Counted from the stretch's first letter, positions 19,012 to 29,507 are shown. The stretch: DNA of 64,000 bases from Brenneria izadpanahii (GCF_017569925.1 NZ_CP050854.1:2666001-2730000), one strand, 5' to 3'. A program made the numbers and translations. Notes: generated by a model not told the origin, from the sequence alone.

Positions 19012-21687
19012 TTAAAGCATATTGCGAATCACATAATGCAGAATGCCGTCATTCTGGTAGTAGGTCAGTTCATTACGGGTATCGATACGGCAGCGGGTGT
19101 TAATCACCCGGCGCCGCCCGGCGCTATCGGTAATGGTTACCGCCACCGTAGCGCCCGGCGTTAACTGATTTAGCCCCGCGATCGATATTTGCTCGTCTCC
19201 AGTCAACATCAATGTCTTACGCGTTACGCCTTCCGGGAACTCCAGCGGCAGTATTCCCATACCAATCAGATTAGAGCGGTGAATACGCTCAAATGATTCG
19301 GCGATGACCACGCGCACGCCCAGCAGGCGCGGCCCCTTCGCCGCCCAATCGCGGCTGGAGCCCGATCCGTACTCTTTTCCCGCCACTAATGCCAGCGGCA
19401 CCTTTTCATCCTGATAGCGCATCGCCGCATCATAGATCGTCATCTCATTTTGTGACGGGATATGCCGGGTATATCCCCCTTCTTTGCCGGGCACCATCTC
19501 ATTGCGGATACGAATGTTGGCAAAGGTGCCGCGCATCATCACTTCATGATTCCCCCGGCGCGAGCCATACGAGTTAAATTCCTTCGTCTCCACGCCGCGC
19601 TCCAGCAGATAACGGCCGGCCGGACTATCACGCTTGATATTACCTGCGGGCGAGATATGGTCGGTGGTGACGGAATCGCCGAGCATCGCCAAGATACGTG
19701 CGTTATGAATATCCTGCACCGGCTCAGGGGCTTTTTTCATATCGAGGAAAAAGGGAGTCTGGCGAATATAGGTTGATTCCGGGGGCCACTGATAGGTCGG
19801 ATTACTATCGACCTCAATATCTTTCCATTCCTGCGTCCCGTCAAATACGGCGGCATACTGTTTATGAAACATATCCGCGCTGACGTTTAATACGGCCTCG
19901 GCCACTTCTTTCGCTGAAGGCCAGATATCCCGCATATAGACCGGCCGTCCCTGCCGATCTTCCCCCAGCGGTTCGCTGGTAAGATCGATATTCATATTTC
20001 CCGCCAGCGCATACGCCACGACCAACGGCGGGGAAGCCAGCCAGTTGGTTTTCACCAGCGGATGAATACGCCCTTCAAAGTTACGGTTCCCTGACAACAC
20101 CGCGCCGACCGTCAAATCGCCGGCTTTAATCGCCGTCTCGATAGGTTCAGGCAACGGCCCAGAATTGCCGATACAGGTGGTGCAGCCATATCCCACCAGG
20201 TTAAAACCCAGCTCATCAAGATAGGGCGTTAACCCTGCTTTGGCGTAATAATCCGTTACCACCCTCGATCCCGGCGCCAGCGATGTTTTCACCCACGGCT
20301 TTTTCTTCAGTCCGCGCTTTACCGCATTTTTCGCCAGCAACCCGGCCGCCATCAGTACGCTTGGGTTCGAGGTGTTGGTACATGAGGTGATTGCCGCAAT
20401 GACCACCGCGCCCTGTTGCAACCGGTGTGTCGCGCCGTCCAACAAAAATTCCTCATACTCCGCCCGGTCTTTCACCGCATTGATATCCAGCTCCCTGCTT
20501 GCTTGAAACGCCTGCGGCACGCGCGCCAGCGGCACTCTGTCCTGCGGACGTTTAGGACCGGCCAGACTGGTTTCGACGCTGTCCAGATCCAAAGAGAGCT
20601 GGCTGGTGAAGACGGGCTCGTCGCCGGTATTGCGCCACAGCCCCTGCTGTTTGCTATAGGCCTCCACCAGCGCAACCTGCTCATCGCTGCGGTTAGTCAA
20701 GCGCATATATTCCAGCGTGATTTGGTCGATCGGGAAAAAGCCGCAGGTAGCGCCATACTCCGGCGCCATATTGGCGATGGTGGCGCGATCGGCCAACGGC
20801 AGATGATCCAGGCCGTCGCCGTAAAACTCAACGAATTTCCCCACCACGCCATGCTTACGCAGCATCTGGGTCACGGTGAGCACCAGATCGGTCGCGGTGA
20901 TCCCTTCGCGCATCTTCCCGGTTAATTTTACTCCGACAACGTCCGGAATAAGCATGGAAATCGGCTGACCCAGCATAGCGGCTTCGGCCTCTATTCCCCC
21001 GACGCCCCATCCCAATACGCCAAGCCCATTAATCATGGTGGTGTGCGAGTCCGTCCCGACCAGCGTATCGGGATAAGCCAGCAGTCTATCCTGCCGTTTT
21101 TCAGACCACACCGCTTTCGCCAGATATTCAAGGTTAACCTGATGGCAGATACCGGTTCCCGGCGGCACGACCCGAAAATGGCTGAATGCGTTTTGCCCCC
21201 AGCGCAGAAACTGGTATCGCTCATAGTTGCGGGCCATTTCCAATTGGGTGTTGTCCAGCAGCGACTGTCCGTCGCCGAAGTGGTCTACCGTGACCGAGTG
21301 GTCGATCACCAGATCGACCGGCGACAGCGGATTCACTTTATTTACGTTACCGCCCAGGCGCTCTACCGCTGCGCGCATTGCCGCAAGATCGACGACGGCA
21401 GGCACGCCGGTAAAATCCTGCATCAGCACGCGCGCCGGGCGGTAGGCGATTTCACGATCGACATGCCCGTTTTTCAGCCAGGAAACCACTGCCTGCAGAT
21501 CGTCTTCCTGTACGGTATCGCCGTCCAGATGCCGCAACAGGTTTTCCAACAAGACTTTTAACGACTTGGGTAAGTTATCAATCGCACCAAGTTGTCGGGC
21601 GGCCAGGGACAGACTGTAATAGTGATAGCTTTGCTGTCGTACCTTTAGCGTATCCAGACAGGTATCGCGAAGAGAATGAGGTGACAT
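19012..21687 (-). CDS. acnA: Aconitate hydratase A
   Basis: 891 residues, equal to E. coli AcnA. It isomerises citrate and isocitrate through a [4Fe-4S] cluster and is the stationary-phase and stress-resistant form. The cluster ligands are visible in SCTNTSNPSV and GYGCTTCIGNSG; the swivelling C-terminal domain has GKEYGSGSSRDWAAKGP. The ATG at 21687 has a GGGAGGA ribosome-binding site and gives the expected length, so the longer frame to 21738 is rejected. In E. coli the gene follows cysB; here gstA follows instead. Confidence 0.96.
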   Translation of the reverse strand: MSPHSLRDTCLDTLKVRQQSYHYYSLSLAARQLGAIDNLPKSLKVLLENLLRHLDGDTVQEDDLQAVVSWLKNGHVDREIAYRPARVLMQDFTGVPAVVDLAAMRAAVERLGGNVNKVNPLSPVDLVIDHSVTVDHFGDGQSLLDNTQLEMARNYERYQFLRWGQNAFSHFRVVPPGTGICHQVNLEYLAKAVWSEKRQDRLLAYPDTLVGTDSHTTMINGLGVLGWGVGGIEAEAAMLGQPISMLIPDVVGVKLTGKMREGITATDLVLTVTQMLRKHGVVGKFVEFYGDGLDHLPLADRATIANMAPEYGATCGFFPIDQITLEYMRLTNRSDEQVALVEAYSKQQGLWRNTGDEPVFTSQLSLDLDSVETSLAGPKRPQDRVPLARVPQAFQASRELDINAVKDRAEYEEFLLDGATHRLQQGAVVIAAITSCTNTSNPSVLMAAGLLAKNAVKRGLKKKPWVKTSLAPGSRVVTDYYAKAGLTPYLDELGFNLVGYGCTTCIGNSGPLPEPIETAIKAGDLTVGAVLSGNRNFEGRIHPLVKTNWLASPPLVVAYALAGNMNIDLTSEPLGEDRQGRPVYMRDIWPSAKEVAEAVLNVSADMFHKQYAAVFDGTQEWKDIEVDSNPTYQWPPESTYIRQTPFFLDMKKAPEPVQDIHNARILAMLGDSVTTDHISPAGNIKRDSPAGRYLLERGVETKEFNSYGSRRGNHEVMMRGTFANIRIRNEMVPGKEGGYTRHIPSQNEMTIYDAAMRYQDEKVPLALVAGKEYGSGSSRDWAAKGPRLLGVRVVIAESFERIHRSNLIGMGILPLEFPEGVTRKTLMLTGDEQISIAGLNQLTPGATVAVTITDSAGRRRVINTRCRIDTRNELTYYQNDGILHYVIRNML

Positions 21688-22079
21688 GCTTCCTCCCAAA
21701 GTAATTTGATTAATCATTATTTTTTGTCGACCCGCCATTCAATACCCAGTCTGAACATGAGGTCTTATTTAAAGATAACACAAACAAAAAATAACGTTTT
21801 CGCAACAACTGAACTATATGCAGCGATAGCCGCCAGCTATTGATTAAGGCGTTGGAGAGGAATTAAGGACGACAATAAATTAAGTAAAGTTAATGCCGGT
21901 TGCGGCCGATAACTGTAATGCTACTCATTAGCTTGCTAGCGCTTTTGCGCCTCACAACCGTTTTGCTGAAAACCTCACAACCTGATATCGCAGTTTGTAG
22001 TAAGAATACAGAATCCGTTTATTTAATAAACGATAGCCCATCTTTTGGTGGATAAAATAATAATATCAAGGGGTTCTAG
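21688..22079. promoter_or_regulatory. Divergent acnA/gstA promoter region
   Basis: A 392-base gap that joins two gene blocks distant in E. coli. It holds both promoters and a SlyA-like box (annotated separately). No coding sequence is evident. Confidence 0.4.
21928..21939. promoter_or_regulatory. Candidate SlyA-binding box upstream of gstA
   Basis: TTAGCTTGCTAG matches the reverse complement of the SlyA consensus TTAGCAAGCTAA at 11 of 12 positions. It is 140 bases upstream of the gstA start. slyA itself lies about 7 kb away. Confidence 0.4.
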
Positions 22080-22688
22080 ATGAAACTGTTTTACCAGCCT
22101 GAAAGCAGTTCCCTTTTTACTCATATTGTCTTACTGGAGTCCAAGCTAGACTTCAAACTCGAAAAGGTGGACCTAAAGTCCAAGAAGACCGAACGCGGGG
22201 CGGATTACCTATCGATCAATCCCAAAGGGCAGATACCGGCTCTACAGCTTGACGATGGGAGCGTGCTTACTGAAGGCGTCGCCATTGCGCTGTATGTGGC
22301 GGATAAGGTTCCGCACTGTAACCTTATCGCGCCGATAGGCAGCATGGCCCGCTATCACACCATTGAATGGCTGAACTACATCTCCGCCGAACTGCATAAA
22401 AGCTTTTCCCCGATATTCCGCCGCAGCACGCCAGAAACCTATAAGGAACTGATCATGGAGTACTTACAGGTAAAATTCCGCTATATAAATCTTGTGCTGA
22501 GCGAACAGAAATATCTGGTGGCCAACCGTTTCAGTATCGCCGATGCCTACCTGTACACCGTTATGCGCTGGGCGCAGTCATTGAAGCTGGATATGTTCCG
22601 TCATCCGGCGCTGTCCGCTTATCTTGAGCATATTGCAGAAAGGCCTTCGGTGGTCATGGCGCTCAAGATTGAAAGGTTGAAAGGCTGA
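22080..22688 (+). CDS. gstA: Glutathione S-transferase (GstA-like, beta-class position with Ser at residue 10)
   Basis: 202 residues. N-terminal thioredoxin-like and C-terminal helical GST domains are clear: NPKGQIPALQLDDGSVLTEG binds glutathione, and the helical N-capping motif FSIADAYLYTV is intact. The position and sequence match E. coli gstA upstream of the pdxY-tyrS-pdxH block. In beta-class GSTs Cys10 contacts glutathione; here the corresponding sequence is PESSSLF, so Cys10 is replaced by Ser, while the His in ELHKSF (His106 in E. coli) is kept. The substitution may alter the catalytic chemistry. Confidence 0.88.
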   Translation: MKLFYQPESSSLFTHIVLLESKLDFKLEKVDLKSKKTERGADYLSINPKGQIPALQLDDGSVLTEGVAIALYVADKVPHCNLIAPIGSMARYHTIEWLNYISAELHKSFSPIFRRSTPETYKELIMEYLQVKFRYINLVLSEQKYLVANRFSIADAYLYTVMRWAQSLKLDMFRHPALSAYLEHIAERPSVVMALKIERLKG

Positions 22689-22697
22689 GAAAGAAAA

Positions 22698-22721
22698 GAG
22701 CGCGGTTATAACTCCGCGCTC
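22698..22721. terminator. gstA terminator-like hairpin
   Basis: An 8-bp stem GAGCGCGG / CCGCGCTC, ten bases after the gstA stop codon; the T tract is absent. Confidence 0.5.
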
Positions 22722-22918
22722 AAACTGCCGGCAAAGCACGAAACGTCGCCATTAATGCCTCCCCTTGTAACCGTCTCTTAGCCGCATTTTACGGATAGCG
22801 GGACGGTTTCCCGCGCCGCAATGCCGCCATTTTCACGCTACCTCGTAGCACGCGCCCGGTACAGAGGGATAAAAACGGCGGGATTGCCTCCTCACGCGGG
22901 AAGGCGAAGACTTGCCGA

Positions 22919-23776
22919 TTACAGCCGTACCGCCTGGAAATGATGGCGCGGATTGGCGATGCCTTCCTGGGCGGCAACCAACTGCAATTCGTACTCGTCC
23001 ATTTCCTTCGTCATCAGCATTACTTCATAAACGGCGGCCGTGGTATGTTCCAGCGCCTTATCCAGCGCCACGCCTTTCAGCAAGTTCACCAGTAATAATC
23101 CGCTGGTCAAATCGCCGACGCCGACGGGCTGACGTTCAAACTCAATCAGGGGACGGGTAATATGCCAGGCATCCGTCGGCGTAACCAACAGCATTTCAAA
23201 GCTGTCATCACGATAAGCCGCGCGGCTGAGGTGTTTGACCAGCACGATTTTCGGCCCCTGCGCGCACAATGCCCGCGCCGTTTCCACGGCTTCCGCCACG
23301 TTATGCACCGCATGACCGCTAAGCTGCTCCAGTTCAGGCAGGTTAGGCGCGATCACATCCGCCGCCTGCAGCGACTGACGGCAGTGAAATTCCGACACGC
23401 CCGGCGCCACGATGCAGCCTTTTTCGGGCGACCCCATAACCGGATCGCAGAAATATAGCGCATCAGGATTCACCGCCTTAACCTGCCGGACGATGCCTAA
23501 AATGTGTTCACCCTGCTCCGCCGAACCGATATAACCGCTCAGCACCGCATTACAGTCTTTCAATCTTCCGATATCCGCGATGCCCTGCACGATTTCGGTC
23601 AAATGACCGGCCGGCATCACGCATCCCGTCCAGTGGCCATACTGGGTATGGTTGGAAAATTGAACCGTATTGAGCGGCCAAACGTTTGCTCCCATCCGCC
23701 GCATTGGAAACTCCGCCGCACTATTTCCCGCGTGTCCGAAAACAACGTGTGACTGAATAGAAAGTATATTTTTCAT
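22919..23776 (-). CDS. pdxY: Pyridoxal/pyridoxamine kinase 1
   Basis: 285 residues. It phosphorylates pyridoxal in the vitamin B6 salvage pathway and belongs to the ribokinase superfamily. Seen are the N-terminal [20 protein letters not shown], the catalytic anion-hole region [17 protein letters not shown] (GVGD where PfkB kinases have GxGD), and the ATP-site helix. The start at 23776 is chosen because it matches the family. It lies downstream of tyrS on the same strand; pdxH-tyrS-pdxY form a conserved cluster. Confidence 0.95.
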   Translation of the reverse strand: MKNILSIQSHVVFGHAGNSAAEFPMRRMGANVWPLNTVQFSNHTQYGHWTGCVMPAGHLTEIVQGIADIGRLKDCNAVLSGYIGSAEQGEHILGIVRQVKAVNPDALYFCDPVMGSPEKGCIVAPGVSEFHCRQSLQAADVIAPNLPELEQLSGHAVHNVAEAVETARALCAQGPKIVLVKHLSRAAYRDDSFEMLLVTPTDAWHITRPLIEFERQPVGVGDLTSGLLLVNLLKGVALDKALEHTTAAVYEVMLMTKEMDEYELQLVAAQEGIANPRHHFQAVRL

Positions 23777-23893
23777 TAGATATGACTCAAATCTTTGCCA
23801 GCGCATTTGCGCTTCAATAACGGAGTAACGGTATAAAGGGAACGAGGATCGTTCATCAACATCAGGGAGCATGCGCTCCCTGATTACCGATGA

Positions 23894-25171
23894 TTATGCC
23901 TTCCAGCAAATCAGACAGTAGTGTTTTTTACCCCGGCGCAGCAGGGTGTAACGGCCGAACAGACGATCGGATTCACTAAAGATATATTCAGGGTTGGCTT
24001 GTTTTTCACCGTTAACCGCCACCGCATTGGAAGAAATCATGGTGCGCGCCTGACCGCGTGACGGCACCAGATCAGCGCTTACCAGCGCCTGCTGCAAATC
24101 CGCATTTTGCTCCAGTTCGACGATCGGCATGCCATCCTGAGCCAGTTGGGCGAAGTCGTCTTGCGTCATATCCTGCAGCGAACCGGAAAACAGACTCTGC
24201 GTAATACGGCGGGCGGCGGCCAGGCCATCGTCGCCGTGAACCATACGGGTCACTTCCTCCGCCAGCACATACTGGGCGCGCGGCGCTTTTCCGCTGTTCT
24301 TATCCTCTTCCTCCAGCGCATCGATCTCTTCCAGACTCATGAAGGTGAAGAATTTCAGGAAGCGATAGACATCGGCATCCGCGGTATTGATCCAGAACTG
24401 ATAAAACTTATATGGGCTGGTTTTGCTGGCGTCCAGCCAAATTGCGCCGCCTTCGGTCTTACCGAATTTAGTACCGTCGGCTTTGGTGATCAGCGGCACT
24501 GTCATGCCGTAAACCTGCTTCTGGTTCATTCTGCGGGTTAAATCAATGCCTGAGGTAATGTTGCCCCACTGATCGGAACCGCCGATTTGCAATTCAACGT
24601 CATGCAGTTTATTCAGGCAGGTAAAGTCATAACCTTGTAACAGGTTGTAAGAAAACTCGGTAAAGGAGATACCGACGTCGTCGCGGTTCAGGCGCTGCTT
24701 AACCGCTTCTTTATTAATCATCTGATTAACGGAGAAATGTTTGCCGATATCGCGCAGGAATGTCAGGACATTCATATCGCCGAACCAATCATAGTTGTTG
24801 GCGGCAATCGCGCTGTTTTCGCCACAGTCGAAATCCAGGAATGGCGAAACCTGATGGCGAATCTTTTCCACCCATTCTTTAACTGTTTCGGTGGTGTTCA
24901 GTTTACGTTCCGTTGCTTTGAAACTCGGGTCGCCAATCAGACCAGTAGCTCCCCCTACCAGCGCCACTGGTTTATGCCCGGCAAGTTGGAAACGCTTCAG
25001 GCAAAGCAGCGGAACCAGATGCCCCAAATGCAAGCTGTCGGCGGTGGGATCGAAACCGCAATACAGCGCAATTGGCCCTTGCGCCAGTCGCTCTGCTAAC
25101 GCTTCCTCATCCGTCACCTGGGCAATCAAGCCCCGCTCTTGCAATTGTTTAATCAGGTTACTACTCGCCAT
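23894..25171 (-). CDS. tyrS: Tyrosyl-tRNA synthetase
   Basis: 425 residues. It charges tRNA-Tyr. The class I signature appears as HLGHLVPL (HIGH) and KFGKTEGG (KMSKS equivalent), with tyrosine-binding [12 protein letters not shown] and [11 protein letters not shown]. The C-terminal S4 RNA-binding domain is at about residues 355-420 ([18 protein letters not shown]). The start at 25171 ([15 protein letters not shown]) has a GGAG site 8 bases upstream. Confidence 0.98.
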   Translation of the reverse strand: MASSNLIKQLQERGLIAQVTDEEALAERLAQGPIALYCGFDPTADSLHLGHLVPLLCLKRFQLAGHKPVALVGGATGLIGDPSFKATERKLNTTETVKEWVEKIRHQVSPFLDFDCGENSAIAANNYDWFGDMNVLTFLRDIGKHFSVNQMINKEAVKQRLNRDDVGISFTEFSYNLLQGYDFTCLNKLHDVELQIGGSDQWGNITSGIDLTRRMNQKQVYGMTVPLITKADGTKFGKTEGGAIWLDASKTSPYKFYQFWINTADADVYRFLKFFTFMSLEEIDALEEEDKNSGKAPRAQYVLAEEVTRMVHGDDGLAAARRITQSLFSGSLQDMTQDDFAQLAQDGMPIVELEQNADLQQALVSADLVPSRGQARTMISSNAVAVNGEKQANPEYIFSESDRLFGRYTLLRRGKKHYCLICWKA

Positions 25172-25440
25172 CGATAACTCCATTTGTATGCAAAATATCG
25201 TGTTATATGCAAAACAAGCTCGCTTGCAGTTGCATCTTATTGGTTTATATCCGTCATTTTTCGGTCGCAGCGTGATGGTCCGCGACACGGATAACATTGA
25301 GTCCGCTTGTCCCGTTGAAAACAAGGATGAAGCATTAGGTTGATCGCACTTCCCCGGCCACAAAACGCAGATGGCGCGAAATGACATAGGATAAAGCGCT
25401 CACCGCGGGAGCGCCAGAGTTTAACGAGGATATTTCAGGA

Positions 25441-26124
25441 TTAAGGCGCCAAACGATCGACTTGCCAGCTATCGCCCTGACGCTGATAGAAGAACCGATC
25501 GTGCAAACGGTGCTCGCCGCCTTGCCAGAACTCCACGGAATCAATCGTGACGCGGAAACCGCCCCAGAAGCTCGGCAACGGTACATCGCCGTTTTGGAAT
25601 TTCTGTTTTAGCTCCAGAAATTTGCTTTCCAGAATGCCGCGCGTCGAGATGCGGCTGGACTGTTTGGAAACCCATGCGCCAATCTGGCTGTCTTTGGGGC
25701 GGCTGTGGAAATACTTCAGAACATCCAGCGCAGGCAATTTTTCGGCATGTCCCAACACAATGACTTGCCGATCCAGCGTATGCCAGGGAAACAGCAAACT
25801 GACTTTGGGATTGTTTGCCAGATGATGCGCCTTACGACTGCCCATATTGGTGTAAAACACCATACCCTTTTCATCGTAATGTTTTAGCAAAACAATACGC
25901 TGGTAGGGTTGTCCCTGCTCATCGACGGTGGCGACCGACATGGCCGTGGGATCGGCCAGCTTCGCGTCGCAGGCTTGTTTTAGCCAACGCTCGAACAGAT
26001 CCAGCGGGTTATCGGTGAGGTCGCTGCGCCGCAGCCCGCCGCGCGTGTATTCGCGGCGCAGATCGGCGATGTCGATATCCTGAATAGGAGGCGTCATACT
26101 GGAGGGAGAGCTTTCCTGTGTCAT
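25441..26124 (-). CDS. pdxH: Pyridoxamine/pyridoxine 5'-phosphate oxidase
   Basis: 227 residues. This FMN-dependent oxidase makes pyridoxal 5'-phosphate. FMN-binding motifs [20 protein letters not shown] and GAWVSKQSS, and the substrate-binding end [16 protein letters not shown], are intact. It precedes tyrS on the same strand with a 269-base gap, so it may have its own transcript end. Confidence 0.97.
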   Translation of the reverse strand: MTQESSPSSMTPPIQDIDIADLRREYTRGGLRRSDLTDNPLDLFERWLKQACDAKLADPTAMSVATVDEQGQPYQRIVLLKHYDEKGMVFYTNMGSRKAHHLANNPKVSLLFPWHTLDRQVIVLGHAEKLPALDVLKYFHSRPKDSQIGAWVSKQSSRISTRGILESKFLELKQKFQNGDVPLPSFWGGFRVTIDSVEFWQGGEHRLHDRFFYQRQGDSWQVDRLAP

Positions 26125-26273
26125 AGTGTCATGATGTCCTGCTGTAGCAATAACAAGTCGGGAGAGGATGGAATTTCATTATTCTGCGCCCCTCACCGGA
26201 AAATCTCAATCAGCAGCGGCATGAACGACTTATTGTCAGACCAGCGTCAATTCGTTAAAAAGAAGAGAAAAAC

Positions 26274-26291
26274 GGCCGACTGAAACCGGCC
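26274..26291 (-). terminator. mliC intrinsic terminator
   Basis: On the minus strand GGCCG / CGGCC with an 8-base loop is followed by GTTTTTCTCTTCTTTTT, a textbook rho-independent terminator beyond the mliC stop. Confidence 0.8.
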
Positions 26292-26319
26292 ATATTCATG
26301 GCGACGCGCTAACGCGCCA

Positions 26320-26631
26320 TTACTGCAAAACGCAGTCATCCACAATGACGCGCTCCCCGCGCTGGATAAAAGCATGGTTGCCTTTACTCCAGAAGGTGTA
26401 GGTTCCATCGCTGTATTTTTCCCCGGAGGCGGAGACGACCTGCGGCAAAGCATGGCGATCGCCGTCAAGCAGGAAACTGGCCTGCGGCGACGACGCATTA
26501 CCCTGCCGCAGAGTTACCGTCAGCGGCATCGTACCACACTGGTATGATAGGGTTTTGACCGATTGCTGATGACCAAAATAGCTGCATCCACTTAATAAAA
26601 TCAGTACCGCCCCTGCCAGCAGTGGTTTCAT
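26320..26631 (-). CDS. mliC: Membrane-bound C-type lysozyme inhibitor MliC
   Basis: 103 residues. A lipoprotein signal ends at LLSGCSYFG (lipidated Cys at residue 16). The mature domain has the MliC/PliC pattern: LSYQCGTMPLTV, SGEKYSDGTYTFWSKG (the conserved loop that enters the lysozyme active site) and a terminal Cys pair for a disulfide (CG..., DDCVLQ). It protects peptidoglycan from host lysozyme. It sits between pdxH and anmK as in E. coli. Confidence 0.92.
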   Translation of the reverse strand: MKPLLAGAVLILLSGCSYFGHQQSVKTLSYQCGTMPLTVTLRQGNASSPQASFLLDGDRHALPQVVSASGEKYSDGTYTFWSKGNHAFIQRGERVIVDDCVLQ

Positions 26632-26747
26632 TATTCACTCCTCTTTGTTGTTCTGATATCAGCGAAAGCGCTACGAACAAATAACGGCGCATTTCACTGA
26701 AATCAGTTTACCAACGGGCCGATGCATGAAACCTAAGCAAAATCCGA

Positions 26748-27860
26748 TTAGTTCACGGTGACGGGATAAATAGCGCCCAGCACGGTTTCCTGGCTCGCCC
26801 CCGTGACCGAAGGCAAATTACCCGGTAAACCGGATAACGTGCGCGATGCCAGCCAGGCAAACGCCAGCGCCTCCATGTCATCGCCGCTGACGCCGAACTC
26901 ATCCGTGGTGTTGACTTCAATTCCCGGCAGCAACGCGGCAAGCCGCGCCATGATGAGGGGATTTCGCGCGCCGCCGCCGCAAACCAGTAAGCGTTCGCAG
27001 CCACCGCTTAGCAGCGCCTGTTCAGCAATACTGCGCGCCGTCAGTTCAACCAACGTCGCCTGAACGTCCTGAGGCGGTATCGGCGGCAAACCGGCCAGCA
27101 CCTTTTCCAGCCAGCCTAGATTAAAGTATTCGCGTCCGGTGCTTTTCGGCGCGCTCAAGGCAAAGTAGGGATCGGCCATCATACGACGTAGCAACAGCGG
27201 GTTAACCTGCCCCGACATCGCCCATTCGGCATCTTTATCATAGGGTTGCGCGCGATGGCGCCACATCCAGGCGTCTAATAGCATGTTGCCCGGTCCGGTA
27301 TCGTAGCCGCGCACCGCCGCCCCCGGCACCAACAGCGACAAATTGGCGATCCCGCCGATGTTGAGTACGATGCGCCGCTCAACCGGATGCAGCAATAGCG
27401 CGTGGTGAAATGCCGGAACCAGAGGCGCGCCCTGCCCGCCATAGGCCAAATCGCGCCGGCGGAAATCGCCCACGGTTGTAATGCCGGTCATCGCCGCAAC
27501 GCGGTTATTATCGCCGATCTGCATCGTACAAGGCGCTTCGCCATTAGGCTCATGCCAGACGGTCTGCCCGTGACATCCGATAGCCGTGATATCATGCGCC
27601 TTCAACCCGGCGTTTTTGAGCAACGCCAGAACCGCGTCCGCGAACAATATTCCCAGTTGCGTATCCAGGCGTCCGAGCGCTGAAAGCGTGACGCTCTGTC
27701 CCTGACACATTCCCAGAATGGCCTTTTTAATTTCCTGCGGTATCGGGTGACTATAGCTTGCCTGCTGCGCAACGGTGTTTTCATCAATAGCGGCCACCAC
27801 CACATCAATACCATCGAGGCTGGTGCCTGACATTACGCCAATGTATCTGCCTGATCTCAT
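26748..27860 (-). CDS. anmK: Anhydro-N-acetylmuramic acid kinase
   Basis: 370 residues. The enzyme phosphorylates 1,6-anhydro-MurNAc to MurNAc 6-phosphate during cell-wall recycling. The N-terminal [51 protein letters not shown] and [13 protein letters not shown] are hallmarks, as is the ATP site [17 protein letters not shown]. The position between mliC and slyB agrees with E. coli. Confidence 0.97.
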   Translation of the reverse strand: MRSGRYIGVMSGTSLDGIDVVVAAIDENTVAQQASYSHPIPQEIKKAILGMCQGQSVTLSALGRLDTQLGILFADAVLALLKNAGLKAHDITAIGCHGQTVWHEPNGEAPCTMQIGDNNRVAAMTGITTVGDFRRRDLAYGGQGAPLVPAFHHALLLHPVERRIVLNIGGIANLSLLVPGAAVRGYDTGPGNMLLDAWMWRHRAQPYDKDAEWAMSGQVNPLLLRRMMADPYFALSAPKSTGREYFNLGWLEKVLAGLPPIPPQDVQATLVELTARSIAEQALLSGGCERLLVCGGGARNPLIMARLAALLPGIEVNTTDEFGVSGDDMEALAFAWLASRTLSGLPGNLPSVTGASQETVLGAIYPVTVN

Positions 27861-28180
27861 TTCATAACCTTTTCCGCCGGGGGATCAAGAATGCTAACAA
27901 TTGAAAGATGACTAAGACAAAAGTAGCATTTTAAAACACTGAATTATTATATTTTTTGTGTTTTGTTATCCCGGTTGAGTTTTTGTTAAATTGTAGCCGC
28001 CAATGATATTTAAACGGATTCCCCCTCCCGTTTACAATTTATGTAAGAACACTATTATATTCTGCAAAAAAGAGTAAAAAGAGTGGAATGGAACATTAAG
28101 CCAGACCATAATTTATAGGTATATATTTGTCGGCCAAGGGTGAACCAACCCGACTTATCGCCATTACAGGAGTGTTTATT
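27861..28180. promoter_or_regulatory. Divergent anmK/slyB promoter region
   Basis: A 320-base AT-rich gap that carries the anmK and slyB promoters and the PhoP-like box given separately. No reading frame of note. Confidence 0.4.
27973..27989 (+). promoter_or_regulatory. Candidate PhoP box upstream of slyB
   Basis: GGTTGA, five bases (GTTTT), TGTTAA. Compared with the consensus (G/T)GTTTA-N5-(G/T)GTTTA it matches 10 of 12 positions, with the direct-repeat spacing kept. slyB is a PhoP-regulated gene in E. coli and Salmonella, so the location is meaningful. Confidence 0.4.
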
Positions 28181-28648
28181 ATGATGAAGCGTTTGATTGT
28201 GGTTACGCTAGCGGGTGTCACACTGGCTGGCTGCGCCAATACCAGTACGCTTTCAGGAGATGTTTACAGTGCCTCCGAAGCCAAGCAGGTACAGACCGTC
28301 ACCTACGGGACTATTGTATCGACGCGTCCGGTACAAATTCAGGCAGGCGAGGATTCAAACGTTATCGGCGCACTCGGCGGCGCGGTCCTCGGCGGCTTTC
28401 TGGGTAATACCATCGGCGGAGGCAGCGGTCGTGGTTTGGCGACAGCCGCAGGCGCCGTTGCTGGCGGGGTAGCCGGTCAAACAGCTACGGGTGCGATGAA
28501 CCGCACGCAGGGCGTAGAACTGGAAATTCGTAGAGATGATGGCAGCACCATCATGGTTGTTCAAAAACAAGGCGACACGAAATTTAGTGCGGGCCAACGC
28601 GTAGCTATGGCAAGCAATGGCCGCAGCATCACCGTTTCTCCTCGCTAA
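28181..28648 (+). CDS. slyB: Outer membrane lipoprotein SlyB
   Basis: 155 residues, the same as E. coli SlyB. The lipobox TLAGCANT is followed by the conserved LSGDVYSASEAKQVQ, a glycine-zipper (GALGGAVLGGFLGNTIGG) and the C-terminal VELEIRRDDGSTIMVVQKQ. SlyB forms rings that stabilise outer-membrane proteins under PhoPQ stress. The ATG at 28181 has an AGGAG site; a second ATG follows at 28184. Confidence 0.96.
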   Translation: MMKRLIVVTLAGVTLAGCANTSTLSGDVYSASEAKQVQTVTYGTIVSTRPVQIQAGEDSNVIGALGGAVLGGFLGNTIGGGSGRGLATAAGAVAGGVAGQTATGAMNRTQGVELEIRRDDGSTIMVVQKQGDTKFSAGQRVAMASNGRSITVSPR

Positions 28649-28659
28649 TATCCGATAAT

Positions 28660-28684
28660 AATCACCACCTGCGCGGTGGTGATT
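28660..28684 (+). terminator. slyB terminator-like hairpin
   Basis: A 10-bp stem AATCACCACC / GGTGGTGATT with a five-base loop follows the slyB stop by 11 bases. Confidence 0.65.
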
Positions 28685-28698
28685 ACTCCATAGACTCA

Positions 28699-28846
28699 AT
28701 ACTCGTCACACTTCAAGTTGCATGAGCGCAGGCTTTCCTCATTGCGCGCCCCTTCCCTGGGCCGCAGCCAGCAACGTTCAAATCGGCTCCCGGCGGATCA
28801 CCCCCAGCAACTTAACTTCAGCAAGTTCCTGGGGATTAATGAGAAA
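28699..28846. repeat. ERIC (enterobacterial repetitive intergenic consensus) element with an internal insertion
   Basis: The left end (GTCACACTTCAAGTTGCATG) and the right end (CCCCCAGCAACTTA, then GTTCCTGGGGATT) match the two ends of the ERIC consensus in the correct order. Between them lie about 60 extra bases that the consensus lacks. ERICs are transcribed palindromic repeats in enterics; copies with insertions are known in Yersinia and relatives. It fills the gap between slyB and slyA. Confidence 0.6.
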
Positions 28847-29042
28847 CATCCTGACTCCCGCCGCAGGCCAGCCGTCGGCTGATAAAATTCGTTGCCGCTG
28901 AATTTGTCGCTGCGGCGCCGCTCTCCTGCAACGCGAATTATTTAGCGGAAATAATAGAATCTCAATCCCTATTGCCATCAATAATCAATTGCACGAATGA
29001 CATAGCCGGGATTTATTCTTTTCCTCAAAGCCAGGTTAACAG

Positions 29043-29492
29043 TTAAGATTGGCTCTCGGCTTGGCTCTCATGCAATGCCAATATATTTTGCTCCAAACGC
29101 GAGATCAGCAAGGCTAATTCATCAACCTGTTCCGGTGTAATGCCAAACAGAATTTCGTTACGAGTGCGGCTAATCACATCGTTGACCGCTTTTATTATTG
29201 GCTCCGCGGCCTCGGTAAGCATGATTCGCTTAGCGCGTCTGTCATGAGGACATACATGCCTGGTAATCAATCCCTTTTCTTCCAGTTGATCCAATGTCCG
29301 AACTAATGATGGCTGCTCAATCCCTATAGCCTTAGCCAGTTGGATCTGCGACTGCCCTGGCGGTAGATGATATATATTATGCAACGTAACCCAATGTGTC
29401 TGTGTTAATTCTAAAGGCTTTAACCGATGATCAATCAAAGCGCGCCATACGCGCACTAATCGGGCTAAATCAGATCCTAATGGCAATTCCAT
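29043..29492 (-). CDS. slyA: MarR-family transcriptional regulator SlyA
   Basis: 149 residues. The winged helix is evident: [26 protein letters not shown] and the wing [14 protein letters not shown]. SlyA relieves H-NS silencing and controls virulence and stress genes; homologues in plant-associated soft-rot bacteria (Hor/Rap) control pigments, antibiotics and exoenzymes. The ATG at 29492 has an AAGGAG site. A palindromic SlyA-like box lies 16 bases upstream of the start, consistent with autoregulation. Confidence 0.95.
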   Translation of the reverse strand: MELPLGSDLARLVRVWRALIDHRLKPLELTQTHWVTLHNIYHLPPGQSQIQLAKAIGIEQPSLVRTLDQLEEKGLITRHVCPHDRRAKRIMLTEAAEPIIKAVNDVISRTRNEILFGITPEQVDELALLISRLEQNILALHESQAESQS

Positions 29493-29507
29493 AAACGCTC
29501 CTTATAA

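Noticed and set aside
28778..28981. 67-codon minus-strand frame between slyB and slyA
   Set aside because: It mostly reads through the ERIC repeat and has no family features.
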